Shown: positions 13,345 through 28,696 of the stretch, one piece after another | How the letters are laid out: each line of letters opens with the position of its first letter | Position numbering within the stretch: the first letter of the stretch is position 1 | Assembly: GCA_036023115.1 (NCBI GenBank) | Contig: JAYKKT010000074.1 | Location: 8,144,501 to 8,208,500 of the forward strand | Direction of reading: 5' to 3' | Source: Brasenia schreberi | Taxonomy: Eukaryota > Streptophyta > Magnoliopsida > Nymphaeales > Cabombaceae | Length of the DNA stretch: 64,000 bases | Program-made: the position numbers and the translations under genes | Notes under the pieces: generated by a model | Told to the model about the DNA's origin: nothing | The model's database searches: none | What the model saw: only the letters and a program-made list of their open reading frames with translations

Positions 13345-14077
<733 letters not shown>

Positions 14078-16619
14078 CCCAAGCCCGGATAAAGAAGGAG
14101 GGTTATGTTAGTCCCGCTACCTTGCCTGAATGTAGTGAAAATGGACGGATGTCGGTAAAGAAGTTAGTCCCGCTACCTTGCCGTCCGAATATAGTAAAAA
14201 TTTTTCAGAGGGGGTCTTCGCATTTTGATTATGGACGGATGCGGAGGGTAAGGAAGCTAGTCCTAGATAATAAGATTCGTATTGGTTCTTGGAATATCGG
14301 AACATTATCCGGTAAGCTAATGGAGGTGGTAGATACTATCATTCGGAGAAATATTCATATTCTATGTTTAAAGAGATAAAATGAGTTGGAAAAAAAGCAA
14401 AGGAGATAGAGGATACAGGTTTTAAATTATGGTACTCAGGTAAATGCTCGAAACGGAGTTATAGATTTACAAATTAAAAAAATGGACAAAGAAGAAAAGA
14501 GTGCACGAGCTATTCAGACTAAATAGTGGAACCTCAAAAGCGAGAAAAAAGATATATTTAAACAGAAAGTCCTTCAAGGAGATGTTTGGAATTATGTTGG
14601 TACACCCTATGATATGTAGAACAATATGGCTATACATATTAGGAAAGTGGCGAAATATGTGTTAGGGGTATCTAAGGGAGGTGTATCGGCATAAAAAGAA
14701 ACTTGGTGGTGGAGTAAAGGAGTACAAAATAAAATCAAGGCAAAGAGGGCATGTTACAAATTACATTATGCTAAGAAAACTAGTGAAACTTTAGAGGCTT
14801 ATAAGAAAGCAAAGAAGGAAGCGAAAAAAGCCGTGAGTGAAGCAAAAGCTAAAATTTGGGAGGATTTATATAAAAAAACTCAACTCAAAAAAGGGTGAAA
14901 GAGATATTTTTAGGATAGCTCGGGTTAGAGATAAGAAAACTAAAGATCTTAATTATGTTAGATGCATCAAAGATGAGGATGAAAAAATTTTAGTGACAAA
15001 TGATGATATAAGAAATAGATGGAAAAACTATTTTTATAATCTTTTTAATGAAAAAAAGATGTTAATATTAGCTTAGAAGAGTTAGCCAAATCAGAAAAAT
15101 ATATAAACCATAATTTTTACCGACGTATTCAAAAGAATGAAGTCAAAGAGGCTCTTAAACATATGAAGGTGATAAATCGGTAGGACCAGATAATATTCCT
15201 ATAGAAGTTTGGAAAATACTAGGAGGAATAGGAATCACTTGGTTAACAAGACTATTTAATGAAATATAAAAAAACCAAAAGATGCTCGAGGAATGGAGAG
15301 CAAGTACACTTATACCCATATATAAGAACAAGAAAGATATTCAAAATTGTGCGAATTATCGAGGTATCAAGTTAATGAGCCATACTATGAAATTATGGGA
15401 AAGAATTATCGAATGTAGGTTAAGACAAGTATCAAGTACAATAGAGAACCAATTTGAATTCATGCCAGGCAGATCTACTATTGAAGTGATTCACCTTTTA
15501 AGACGTCTTATGGAACATTTTAGAGCAAAAAAGAAAGACCTTCACATGATATTTATTGATCTAGAAAAGCTTATGATAGGGTACCGAGGGAGGTTCTTTG
15601 GAAAACTTTGGAAAAAAGAGGTATTTCATTGACATATATTAACCTTATAAGAGACATGTATGATGGTGGAAAAACATGTGTGAGAACTCATGAAGGAACG
15701 ACAGACTTCTTTAAAGTTAATATTGGGTTACATCAAGGATCAACTTTAAGTCCATACTTATTTATAATGGTGATGGATGAGTTAACAAAACATATTCAAG
15801 ATGAAGTACCTTGGTGTATGTTATTTGCAAATGACATTGTATTAATGGAGGAGTCTAAGGAAAAAGTTAATAGAAAATTGGAACTATGGAGAGAAACATT
15901 AGAAAGCAAAGGCCTACGACTTAGTAGAATAAAGACAGAATATATAGAATGTAAGTTTGATCATTTGGTTACCTCACAGGACATAGAAATTAAAATTGGC
16001 ACACATTGCATCCCCAAAAGGAAAGTTTTAAATACCTAGGGTTACTTTTTCAGAGTGATGGAAGAATTGATGGAGATGTTACGCATAGAATAAATGCTGG
16101 TTGGTTAAAATGGAGAGGAGCATCAGGTATTCTTTGTGATAAGAAGATACCATTAAAGTTAAAAGGTAAATATTATAGAGTAGCAATTAGGTCTGCCATG
16201 TTTTATGGTTCTGAGTGTTGGGCAGTTAATCATCAACATGTACAAAAGATGTCTGTGACAAAAATGAAGATGTTGAGATGGATGAGTGGTCATACAAGAA
16301 AAGACCGTATACATAATAAGGTTATTAGAACCAAATTAGGAGTGGCACCAATAGAGGATAAAATGAGAGAATATCATTTAAGAGGGTTTGGACATATAGA
16401 AAGAAGAACAAAAGAAGAACCTATAAGAAGGTAAGAAAAACTAAATTTGGAAAGTATTAAAAGAGATAGAGGACGACCACAAAAGTGTTGGAAAGAAACA
16501 ATAAAGAATGATCTAGCTTATTGTGAGTTAACTGCTAACATGGCACATGATAGGGATATGTGGAAACAAAGAATCCATGTAGCCGACCCCGTCTAGTATG
16601 GGAAAAGGCTTAGTTATTA

Positions 16620-16620
<1 letters not shown>

Positions 16621-16704
<84 letters not shown>
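16621..16704. repeat. (TG)n(TA)n microsatellite at the LINE 3' end
   Basis: Directly continues the RTE tail. Plant RTE elements usually end in short tandem repeats, so the tract may be a grown tail. Confidence 0.9.
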
Positions 16705-16706
<2 letters not shown>

Positions 16707-17993
16707 AAATGTGCCTGACCTTACGGGTTGAAAAAACATTTTAGAGGCCTATAAAATGTGGGCCGGACCTGCCCAAACACATTTTCCCCGAACCACAAAG
16801 GCTAAGTCAAGCAAAGACAAATTGTCCAAGTCTGTAGCTCGTCTAGCTAGCCAATATGAGCATGCACAAATCATCTTGTTTCAACCTTGAGCGAGCCAAG
16901 TGACCACATACAAGCGTAAAATGGGGGTGAACACTGCATTATAACTATTGTTGGTCTTATATATATAGTTGCTTTATAATATTTAACATTATGTGAGTTG
17001 CATTGCCAGTTCATTTTCACCAGCTCACAATAATTAGATAGATATTTGTGTTCGTGTGTTTCTTTTGGCAGAGGATTGGTTGGGTTTACGTTTGATTTCA
17101 GGTTTAGGTCTGTATGTGCCATTGATATTCTGAGTTGAGTCGGCAGGGTCATGTTCAAACAAACAACTCAATTGATAAGTGGATCAGATTACAAACTCGA
17201 TCCAAACCCATATGTAAGTCCATGTCAAATATACAGTTCGTTCAAAGCAAGCCCGACTGGTGCACCCTACTCTGAACCTTGTTACAAAAATATAGAAAAT
17301 AGAGGCCTGTCACAATGCAGCAGCACTTGTAAACGAATGCATGCATCTCCCACCCTCCTTGACACCCATCTCAAGTTCTCAACGTTTCTTGACAAACTTG
17401 GACACGGGAGTTTTGTTTAGCTGAATCTAAACTCATATATAATATATCCAAGTGTATCTACGAATAACTTGAATTTTTATGAAATAACTCGGAAAGAAAA
17501 ACATAGGTTTCATGTTCAATTCAAACTTTTCTGGTCCAGATACCTTCCTCCAGATTATAATCTTGATAAGATCACACCCTAGTGGCCTTTTCTGTAAAAA
17601 ATCATCAATAACACGTACAAACACACACACCACTTTCCAAATATATAGACATTGATCCCAACTAGAAAAGGATAAAATCAAATAAATCTTCAGAAATTCA
17701 AGAGTAAGTCGATGGATCTCCATTCGGAGAAAGAAGATGCACTTGGTTGAAAGACAAAATGTTTCCCACAATAGATTTAAATGGAAGAGAACCAACATCC
17801 CTAAATGACAATCAGGATGCATTTCACAACGTTAATGTTACTATGATTATTAACCTTTTAAGATTGTATGCATGCTGCCTTGGAAATTTCAAGCATTTTT
17901 GTTAATCCGTAATCTCGACAGGAAGTAGCCGATCTCAGCTCAGCATTAAATTACAAATTGTACAATACATGGTTGGCACATATATACACCCAT
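16705..17993. other. Region without a recognised gene
   Basis: Intergenic between the LINE and the 3' end of the amidohydrolase gene. Frames at 17151-17420 (+) and 17433-17822 (-) show no recognisable domain. The last few hundred bases probably include the 3' untranslated part of the minus-strand gene. Confidence 0.5.
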
Positions 17994-20900
17994 TCAAGGC
18001 GTGAATGTTTCATCAATTTTTCTCCACGATTCGTTCATGTATAATTCGGCCAATGCAGTATGGAGAGCAGCACCAATAGGAAGAACATCCTCATCAAGAA
18101 AGAAATGTGGGGAGTGGAGATGATGAATCGAACCCAATCCTTCGTTTCGGATGCCGATGTTGAGAATCACACCGGGGATGAACTGCTGATAGAAGGAGAA
18201 ATCCTCACTTGCCAAAATCTTTTGTCCAAGCTTTACATTTTCGTCACCGAGCAAGAGCTTCCCAACTCTCTGAACATGGTGGTGCAGATTATGATCATTG
18301 AAAACAGCCGGGTATATAGAATAACCCCCAGCCGCCATGCTTATGGTCGCATTGCATCGGTGGACAGCGGCCTGTGTTTCAATTACCTGCAGCCAGAAAT
18401 TCCCCTTGAAATCAAAGCTAAATTTCACTTGTACAAGAATCATCTGATGGAGTTCATTCAAAATTTTGTCGTAAGAAGAGAAGGGAAAGCACTGAAAAAC
18501 TTGGCGCACTGAAAACTCATGGGTAGAGGGCACCCTCATTCTCGTCAACTCCATTGTCGTTCACTTCTACCTGCTGGGGTTGGTCATGTATCCACACTAA
18601 GACTAGTATGTAATGAGACTATTACAGATAAAGTTGATGCAAGTTCAGTACAAGATACCAGAGAAAGACACACTTAAAGATGACTTGGACATCTAGAGAT
18701 ACGTTCAAAGACGACAAGTAAAAATTGACAGTAAACTCGTCAAAACGAAGAAGGTTCTTAAAACTATTGGAAGGAAATACCGAGAAGTTCTTGCTCTTTT
18801 CGCTGTTAAATGCTAATATGACACAAGGTAGCTTTTGATGGCGACTAAGAATCCAATGTAACCCGCTCCGCTTGGTGGGGATATGGCCGGGATGAGTATT
18901 GAATTCCTTATGAATTGCTTTCCTTTCTTCAATCCAATTCAAGTTGGTGTGAATATGTTGACATCCAAACTTGATCATTCATTTACTTTGGCAATCGTCC
19001 CCAAGAAGAAAAGGTAGGTATAGCAAGTCTGAGAACAGGAAAACATCTCACTTTGAAATGGCCTCCTAAAATGATCAACCAAGTTCATCGAGTGGCTTTA
19101 ATGAATTAAAAATGGACAGTTACTAATGGAATTCTGTCAAACCTATGCAATTCAAGGCCATAGAATAACAGTTGTGAATTTATAATGACACAACAGAATG
19201 CATAATAAGAAATGAAGAAACTTGGAAGAAGAATGTGATAAAGAAAAGGCACCTCTTTGATTCTTTTTGTAAGCTGGTCCAGACCTTCAGTGGAGAGACT
19301 TCGCAGAGTTCCTCCAAAGGTTGCAGATGATGGAATTGCGTTATTCGCGTCACCTCCTTTGATGAAAGTTACAGAGAGCACCTTCATGAACGAACCAACA
19401 TGTTCTGCTTTTATTTTCTCGTAAAATCATATACTCTTCAAAATTAAATAATAGCTGGGTCTACATGATTGTCCATTCAACACGTAACTCAAAGCCAAAT
19501 CAGTTAATTAGTTCTACAGCCTGAATTTCATTATGAAATCTTGATTAATAACTCACAAAAACATAAACCTCATTATTTTGGTTTGCAACCAAATTATGAT
19601 GCTCCAGAGTGGACTACAAACTTTAGCCATTGAGCAAAGATATTACAGAAATCATCATTTCAAAACTCAGTAGAGCGTGGTCAGGGCAAGAGCGTACAGG
19701 GCAAGGCTCTCGACTCCTGTGAAGACTGAACATAAGTTCGACTCTCGGTTCATGCATATCCGGCTTCAACCTCCCATTGTAATAAAAGAAAAAACAACTC
19801 CATAGAGCAGAGCAATAGACAACTGAAGAGAAGTCGAGGGCATTGCACATGAATTTATTATCAATTTATCTCACAAAATTTTCTACATTGTCAGCAATAG
19901 TAGGCTACTTTATGATGAAATGCCATCAGCAATGAATCTTAACATTAGCGTCTTCACAATTTAAAGAAGGTTTAAGCTCCACCTGCTGCTAGTGCATTTG
20001 CAAGTATGCTTCTTGTTTTAGTTGTATAATGAAAATCTTAATTAAGAAAGGGAAACTCAGTTGCACACTGGTTTAGTTGAAGCACTTGTTGTTTAAGTGT
20101 TAGAAAGTCACTGAATTTATGTTCTCCATTCCCTACAAGCGTAGCTAAGTATGCTTAACACTATTGCAGGACTTCAAGTGCATTCTAACTCTCAAAAGCA
20201 TCTCGACCAATCTTGAAGATCCTAATTATGGCTTTTCAGAAGGACTAATAATTTAAATATAGGAAATGCATGAAGAGGCCCCATGAGATAAAATACGTCT
20301 TAAAGTGCAAACAAAAAAAGGGACCAGAAACGAATAAATTAAATATATATAGGAAATGCGTTCATCATATTATTTCAGAAAAGTAACTGCTCTTGTTTAA
20401 TATACGGGGAAAGAGAAGCAAAAGATCTTAACTTATAACCTCAATAAATTAAAAACAGTATATTTGACAAAAGAAAATCAGCTTGCCATAAGTGTCAATA
20501 ACGTAAATAACTGTATGAATGTTCAGATCTACCTGGCTATTAAGAGGATTGGACTCACGGGAGGTGAGCTGCTGCAGAGCCAAAATAGCAAATGCACTAG
20601 CAATAACTGGGTCTGTACTCAGGTGCGGAGCTGCTGCATGACCACCTTTCCCTATAATCTCTGCTTGAAAGGCAGATGCGGCCGCCATGAATTCTCCTGG
20701 AACGGATGCAATCGTCCCCGTGGGAAGCCCAGGATCAACATGCATCGCAAAGATCACTTCAGCATCTCCTAGTGCGCCGTCTTCGACCATACGAAGGCCC
20801 CCTGATCCACCTTCTTCTGCAGGCTGAAATAGTAGCCTCACCGTCCCCTTCGCCAACAGAAATAAATATCAGAAAAAAGAAGATAAACTCCCATCGGAAA

Positions 20901-21831
20901 CGCTCAAAAAAATTCACTCGCAGTCGGGATACCATGGACAGTTTTAGACTTTTAGTTTCACAGAAACTCTGAACTTGAAAAAACAGTACTTTGCATTGAC
21001 AGTGATCGAACAAAACAGCTAAAACATTCCAAAGACACGAAATGAATGCCAGAATCAAAATTCAACCTTGAGACTCTCCTTGCGTTCATTAAGCAGTTTG
21101 GCGGCACCAAGAAGCATTGTCGTGTGTGCATCATGACCACAGGCGTGCATCTTCCCGTCCACTCTGCTCTTGTGCTCCCACCTTACCAATTCCTGCAGCC
21201 AAATAAAAGAGAACCCATAATCAGAAAAGAAGTGAAGAGAATGGAAACCTTGGTAGCTGTTTGGATTCTCAACCTACGAATCCTTAGAATCATTCAAATC
21301 CTAGATATCGTTCGGATCAGTTAGACAACATTAAAGTTAGAGAAGTTGAAGATTTCTGGTTTTTTGGCCAAGCGTGTCATACCAACTTCGTGGTATTCGT
21401 CGATTTTCTTCTCAAGAAAACCAAAAAGCAACGTAAAAAATTCTTTCATTGTCCTTTTTCTGCGCAAGGAGTGAAGCGCACAGCATAAAGAGTACCTGCA
21501 ACGGAAGAGCATCGATGTCTGCACGCAGAGCGACGACGGGGGGCTTGCCAGAACCAATTTGAGCGACAACGCCCGTCATTGCAAAGGGGAACTCGTAAGA
21601 TACACCGAGTCGGTCAAGTTCCTTTCGGATGAGCACGCTTGTGTTGAACTCCTCGAACCGAGTCTCGGGGTTTTCGTGGAGTTGCCTTCTCACAGAAACC
21701 AGCCAATCTTTCTGCTCGAAGGCTGAGCCCAAGAGAGAGCTCGAGTAAGAAGACTCACTGGTGAAGAGAATGGCGTCTGTGGTTGAGGAGAGAGAGCCGA
21801 AGAGAACGAAAAGAAAAGCAAAAGGTCCCAT
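17994..21831 (-). CDS. IAA-amino acid hydrolase ILR1-like (M20 amidohydrolase), 5 exons
   Basis: Exons in coding order are 21496-21831, 21067-21192, 20533-20847, 19253-19381 and 17994-18386. All junctions are phase 0 and the protein has 432 aa, usual for the family. The upstream in-frame GTG at 21855 is not used; the first ATG gives a hydrophobic signal peptide (about residues 1-21). Metal and catalytic residues are present: HACGHDAH (Cys130, His132), QPAEEGG (Glu165/166), [10 protein letters not shown] (His190) and a C-terminal HHLHSP (His393). Family knowledge: these enzymes release free indole-3-acetic acid or jasmonate from amino-acid conjugates, mostly in the endoplasmic reticulum. The C-terminus ends DETFTP and lacks the K/HDEL retention signal found in several members, so secretion or another location is possible. 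Intron 3 (19382-20532) holds a SINE-like piece. The preferred substrate cannot be told from sequence. Confidence 0.93.
19672..19800 (+). mobile_element. tRNA-derived SINE-like insertion in intron 3 of the ILR1-like gene
   Basis: 'GCGTGGTCAGGGCAAGAGCG' resembles an A-box region. About 50 bp later 'AAGTTCGACTCTCGG' resembles a B box. A T/A-rich 3' part with 'GTAATAAAAGAAAAAAC' follows. The element sits antisense to the host gene. It differs from family S1. Ends and target duplication were not resolved. Confidence 0.5.
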
Positions 21832-24800
21832 GAAACGTAAAACAAAGGATTTCACTTCCTCGTCTCACGTCAAACTTGATAGACCATCAGGCTGATTATG
21901 CACGTACACAAAAGCTTGCATGTCACAGGAAAACGTTTCTCAGTTGTCAGTAGTGAGAATGGAACTCATGCACAAGGACAAAGAGATTTTAACAGCCAAG
22001 TTTGTACGAGGAAAAGGAAAACGTTGTTTGTTGAAACGTAGTAACCACATTGATCTCTCTCACACACGCGCATAAATAGATACATACATGCATATATAAA
22101 TATATATTTATATATGTACATATACATATATAAAGCAGATTGATTCGTGTTATGCCTTACCTAGTTTGACCAAATGTATCGGGTCGAGAGATGAGGTTCA
22201 TATAAAAGAACCATGGTATGGAGAAAAGAGAAAATACTTTTTTGACATTATGGGCACAATGTAAGAGTTTTATCGTTGCTTTTAAGAAAGAAAGCATGCC
22301 TCACAATCGTAGCTAAATTTAAAACTCCGACCTTTACATGTCCTTTCAAACAATATAACAAAGGATGACAGTGCATCTTATTTTGGAGCAGGAAAAGCTA
22401 ACAGTTGAACGATTCATTAATAAACCTTTTTATCAGCAAAATTACCATGATAAATGACATCCAGGTATCAGTTCATTAACTTCGCTGCCACTATATATGG
22501 ATTTTAATGTTGGTTCGTCGTCTCCTTCTCTCTGGGCCTCTGGCAGATAATTCTCCGCGCATTTTTAGGTATCGTGCCGAGAAATTGCAGTAGTTTACAC
22601 GTCTTTCTTTTTCGTGAGTGAGTGATGATGAACGTAAAACAAAGATTAGCAAAACAAAGATTGTTGAGAAGTGGTATCATGCCGAGAAAAAGCTTCATCT
22701 ACACAGAAGTTGGAAGCATGTGAACGTAAAACAAAGATTAGCAAGTCATCGATGTGTCACGCATGCCAGCATTCTCATACTTTTGGAGGAAGAGAAGGGT
22801 GGTATGGTTGAGGCGTGGACCGGCTCTGCGGCCTACAAGCCCGGGCGTATATCCTGCGGGTATCAGAAACTACGGCTGGGTCTCCGCGCTTCCACAAGAA
22901 TTATAAAGAAAACTGATTCGGTATCGCAGCCATGGTAAGTGCGGCATCACTAAAATGGACTGTGGTGATCTCAAATAAGGTTTTTAAATCCTGATTGGAC
23001 GTATCATCCAAACTGCTCTAGAGCAAGGAAGCGATTAGACCAGCCATAGCTACCGTCCACTTGCACAACAAAACTGAGCAAACAAGACCAACCAATCCTT
23101 TATAGTTACGGGCGCCCGCCGGATTAGAGAGAGGGGAAACAGTGGGGCCAACGCGGTTATTTAGCCACCTCTGAACCCATTTTCGTTCGTACTCTGCTGC
23201 TCCCCGTGCGTGAAACACGTCCGGCAGAGAGAGGAGAGAGATTTGTCAAGGATCTGTAGACTGTAGGTCGTCTGCTGTAACGTACCGTAAAAACGCACAG
23301 ACAAAAAGAGAGAGAGACCTGAAGAAGGATACTTAGGCCAGTAAGACCAAAGTTGAAATCCTTCAACGATCCACAGAACGCTTTTTCTCTGCTTCTTGCC
23401 ACCCTTTAAAAGGGAAGTCTAAATATCAAAAAGGGCAGTCCAGTCTAATCAGAACGAGAACAGTGTAACTTCATACGCAGACATGCAAGAATTTATTTAT
23501 TCAGCTTCTTCTCAACTCAACCCTTTTCCTTTTAGGAATAAAAAGTAGAACCATTAATCATTAAAACAAATCTGTAATACAATAGAAAGGAAAGAAAGAA
23601 TTTCTTAATCTTTTTTCAAATATATAACCTCATAAGATAAAACTCACATTTGATTCAAAGGAGAATTTTTTTCAGGAGTAAATGCTGTTAAATCCTGTTT
23701 TGCTTGATTAAAAAATGAACCAGCTCCTCGCTGAAGGATCACAGAAAGTTGAGTCATTTGTTATATGCGGAAATAAAGGTGAGGATCACACACAGTCAAA
23801 TACTAACAAATAAGAATGGTACAAAACCAGCCACAACGATTCGGCCACCTTTTCTCTTTGACACACATTAAGGATATAACATGCGACAATCTTCCAAAGA
23901 AAGAAGACTAAAATAACACACACACAACAGACACACAGACTGCTAGCAGATGGAGGAAAACAAGAATCATGAGAACAGATACATGCAAAAAGACGAGGAG
24001 TTAGAGAAGAACAAACATATAAACTGAAACAGATGAACTAATGCTTAAGAAGAACTAAGTGAAACTAACAAATTAAGAGAGGAAGGAAGATCAGCACCTG
24101 CAGAAAGTGAAAGAGATCAGAAGGATAGCATCTGACAGCTTCTGCAACGCCGACTTGCTGATGGTAGAGGGCTTTCTCCCTTTCTATTTAATGAAACAGT
24201 AGGAAGCAGACGTAGGAAAAGAGACGCATAGTGGGCGAAGAGAGGAGAGAGTGTGGAGCACTCATGTGTCTCCACGAAAAGGACAAGAGGCTCAAAGACG
24301 CATAAAGACCATGCGCACCAAAAAGAGTATTTAATTCAAACGGACTCAAAATAAACGGCGACTCGTCACCATCCACTTTAAACTCATGGTATTTCATAAA
24401 TAAATACATACTTCGTACAGTTTAATTTAGTAGAACCCTCTCTAGCTCTGCCAGGGCTCCAAAATGTGCCCGACGAACCGAATAGGGGTTGTTAATGGGC
24501 TCTTAAATGAATCAAACGGTCCGAACAGCAACTGTTGGTCTCCAAAAGATTTATTTCATGTCCAGTTCGTCCTTGAACAGATCGAGCACGAGCTGAAGAT
24601 GAGTCAACTTAGACGAACAAATCCACTTAATGTTAAAAGTCAGACTATTTTCTAATGTATGGTTCTCTTTCGAAAATGAAATCGTTCTCCCATTTAAATA
24701 AGAAAACTCAAGTTTTTGGGTAATTTTCATCTTATGATTGAAAATTTAAATGGATTGTTCTAAAAGAAAGGAAGAAAAGAAATTGTTCAGGCATCCTAAC

Positions 24801-24934
24801 AAACACAAGCACCTCTAAGGGTGTTCGAGGAACCAATTTACCCCAACCAAACCGACGCTTGGTTTGCTTCCCTGCACCAAGCCAGGATTAGTTTGAAAAG
24901 GTCCATGCTTTCAAGGTTGGAACCAAAACAAATC

Positions 24935-25283
<349 letters not shown>

Positions 25284-26020
25284 AAAAAGACAGGACTAAT
25301 GTTAAATATATATAAGCTTAAATACATAATCTTGCTTAAACATCTCTATTGTTAATCTTTGAGATCAATATGAAAATCATATAACTCAAATATCTACTGT
25401 GGAACTCAAATATTGAACAGTAAATATGTTTATACAAGAACATTAAGTATTTAGCACACACTCTCTAATATGTGTGTGTGTGTGTGTGAGCGCCGGCATT
25501 TATGGGCCGGTTCATGCACGCCCAGCTAGAGTAACCCGAATGAGATGCACTAGCTAGCTGGTGTTAGGTTGGTGGATTCAAAGGACAAGAACACCACGGC
25601 GTCCAAAACCAAACTAAGACAAATTAACATATGCCATCCTCGAATCTACTCCCGTGACACAATCATGATTGGTACTCATTAATCACCTTAAATAATTTTT
25701 AAAGAATGATATTACATATATATTAGTGGGTTCAAACAGTTTCCTTATTCAAATAAAACCAAATCATGCCCTTTAAAAAATGTGATCACAGATTTAAATA
25801 AACCAACCACTCATATATCTAAAGGAACTACTTTAACTTTAGTTCCCTTTATCTTTTAAACAATATATTTAGTTGTTTAACCTAACAATCTCATTCTAAT
25901 ACCATTAGTGGAGAGCTTCTATTCGTTAGGTAATCCATAATATTTCATTCGTTTCCAAATGTTGATAAGAGTAAACCCAACTTGCTTCAAAAGAGCAAAA
26001 TTAAGATTATGTCCATCATA

Positions 26021-26262
26021 TTTGAGATGATCGGTTGAGATAATAAAGTAAAAAACATGAAATATTAAATATTAAATAAAATAATATTTTTAATTCAAAT
26101 CTTCATTATTAATCACAGTAAAAATGTTTGAATAGATCTTAGATGATCGGTTGAGATGATAAAGTAAAAAATATGATATATTAAATATAAAAAAACTTTT
26201 AATTCAAATTTTTATTATTTATCATGTAAATCAAATGATAGAAATGTTTGAATAGATTTGAG
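26021..26262. repeat. Tandem duplication, period about 116 bp
   Basis: 'GATGATCGGTTGAGAT.ATAA' starts at 26026 and again at 26142. The following AT-rich sequence, including 'AAATGTTTGAATAGAT', is repeated with moderate divergence. A third start is visible near 26258. Confidence 0.75.
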
Positions 26263-26455
26263 ATAACCGAAACTTACACTTTCCACTACCTCCATTCTAT
26301 CATTAATTCTTTCCTCTTGCTACGTCAACATTGACTTCCAATGTTTAGAACACTTGAAGATGGCACGTGTGTTACCGAATTTGCACCGAATATATACTCC
26401 AATAGTATATAAAATTTGAATTCAGCATTTTATTATCATGAAAAATATAAATTTC

Positions 26456-26966
26456 TGTTGGGTCAATTTCGGATATTCCAAGCGACCCGATTGCGGAAGA
26501 CCTCAAATATTGCCCAGGCGAATTCCGACCTGACGCGTGCGTTTTTGACGCATTATTGTCGCCGGATAATGGAGCAATAGTTACGAGGATATAAATATCC
26601 TTCAAGAATTTCTGTGAATTATTTAATTATAAAGCAGCTTATATTTTAATATATCCAAGGAATTTCGGGACGATTCTCCCAAGAAAATGGGTGTTCTCGA
26701 TAAAGGCCCACTAGGCATGCTTGTTTGAGAATATTCTCTCATTTAAGCAACGGGGGAAGCCGGTTAGGAAAATATTTCTCATCAGAGTTCAGGACAATAT
26801 TCGAATTCGAATTCTTAATCACACTGATCGGATGCCATATATAAAACCAACGTCCATTCGGTGGTTGGAGGGTACTCGCTGTTACATTTTCAGAAAATAA
26901 TTCTAACAGTGCGAGGGTTCTATCCTTTGTGCAAGCTTCGGATTGTGTTCGTAGTTGTTGACGCTT
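26456..26966 (+). mobile_element. Possible LTR fragment
   Basis: The block begins TGTTGGGTCAATTTCGG and contains a promoter-like 'CATATATAAAACC' (about 26840). A transcript-leader-like stretch follows, ending 'GTGCAAGCTTCGGATTGTG'. This arrangement resembles an LTR of a copia-type element. No target duplication, PBS or partner LTR was found, so the call is tentative. Confidence 0.3.
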
Positions 26967-28696
26967 AAAAATTAAGAGAAGTCCAAAAAGAGAGACATCA
27001 GTTTACGATCATGATACCAACAAGCCTCAATACACAACGTGACCATGGCGACAGACAATAATGGCCATCATAAATAAAGTTAAACCTTAATCTATCTTAT
27101 AAAACCTTACGATATTCCAAAAAAAAAGTTAGTATATATTGCACTTTCAACGATCATCTCTATTAGAATCCCCAAGGCTTCTCTCCTCTGAGTTGATCAA
27201 GCCAAAACCTTAAGGGTCATTCAAGTACAGAACTGTGAGTGGAGGAAGAACTGAACCACTCACTACCCTGACTATTGTACCTTGCAATCAGGTGTCCTTA
27301 GATCTAATCTTTTTTGCAAGTGCAAATTTTAAGAATTGGTAGAGTTGTGTATGTTGGTTAAAAACAAAAAAATTGATTACATTTTGCACTCGGAGGGTTA
27401 GCTCACCAATAGGTTTGAAATAAATACTAGTAGTGGCAGAGGATGGAACCTGTTGATGTTATACCTAATGTAATATAAGGTTTGATTTTGGTTGGTACAT
27501 TATTTGGTATATAATGGACCCCCAGTATCCACTACCCAATATGACCTAAAATGTAGGATTTGGTTTTGCTCTGTCGATCCAAACCCGATTCCTTACACAT
27601 TACCCAACTTCGCAGCAGCTTGTTGCATAAATATCTGAATCAAGTTGTAACGATGGCAATGGGGCAAACTGGGGTCGATTTGCAGTGCACTGAAACCTGT
27701 CCCACACTCTACGTGTGTATGTGTGTGTGAGAGAAAGAGACCTAAATCCTGATTCACAAGTCTAAAACAGCACCTGCCCTGCACCGTGCAGGACTCCCTA
27801 AGACCCATCCAACCGAATTCAAATCCAGGTCAAAAATGCATCCAACTGAATTCAAGTTCATTATGGAGATATTTGATCAATTATGAAGCCAGAGCCGGCA
27901 GAACTAGATATGTTGACCTAACTCTCCTCGTAATCCTAAGGCCGCGCAGAGGTGGGTCACTGGAACTTGGCCTGCAATGACAGCTTTGCATGCCAGTTCT
28001 CATAATCGAACACCTCCTAAAGATAGGAGAGAGCACGCATCAAAATGAAAAACACAATAATTAGACTGGATTTAATTTGGATTGATCAAAAGACATTGTA
28101 CGGATATCCCAATTGAAAAGCTAACCAGCAGTTTGTTTTAGTGCATTTAGTTGGATATGGAGTTGATCTTCTCATCGAAATCCAGATCCAACTCCCATCT
28201 TATATTCGTGTTGGCAAAAGATGAGGTCAGACACACCCTTACCAGAAGGAATCCCCGTATCGACTTCATGACCTCAGATTTTTTGAGTTGACAACTTAGT
28301 GACGAGACATAGTTCCTTATGCAATGCCACTTATCATTATCAAAATAACCGGATTCATTGAAGATCCATATCCAACCAAAAGCTGGATTCCTATATCGCC
28401 ATTTTCCACACATGCATGAATGAGCAAGCACACAAGAGAGAGAGAGAGAGAGAGAGAGAGTCCTCGTTTGGTGTTTCATATGTACATCAAGTAATGTGAT
28501 GTAGGAACCCTCACAAGGGACCATGCTAAACAAAACATGATGATCAAGCCAACTCCTCAAGGCAGCAAGAGGAGGCAACAAAAAGCAGTAATGGTCCAGC
28601 TACATAACCCTTAAACTCAAGAGTTAGTACTACAAACATATGCACATTAAATCCAGCTCATATGGAAAACCAATCAAACTGGTCCCTGTATTCTTG

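Noticed and set aside
18060..18512. 150-codon plus-strand frame
   Set aside because: It lies opposite the last exon of the ILR1-like gene, whose conserved motifs are on the minus strand.
24100..24180. MicroRNA-like words (resemblance to parts of miR167, miR172 or miR393)
   Set aside because: No mature sequence matches well, and I could not see the complementary arm of a hairpin.
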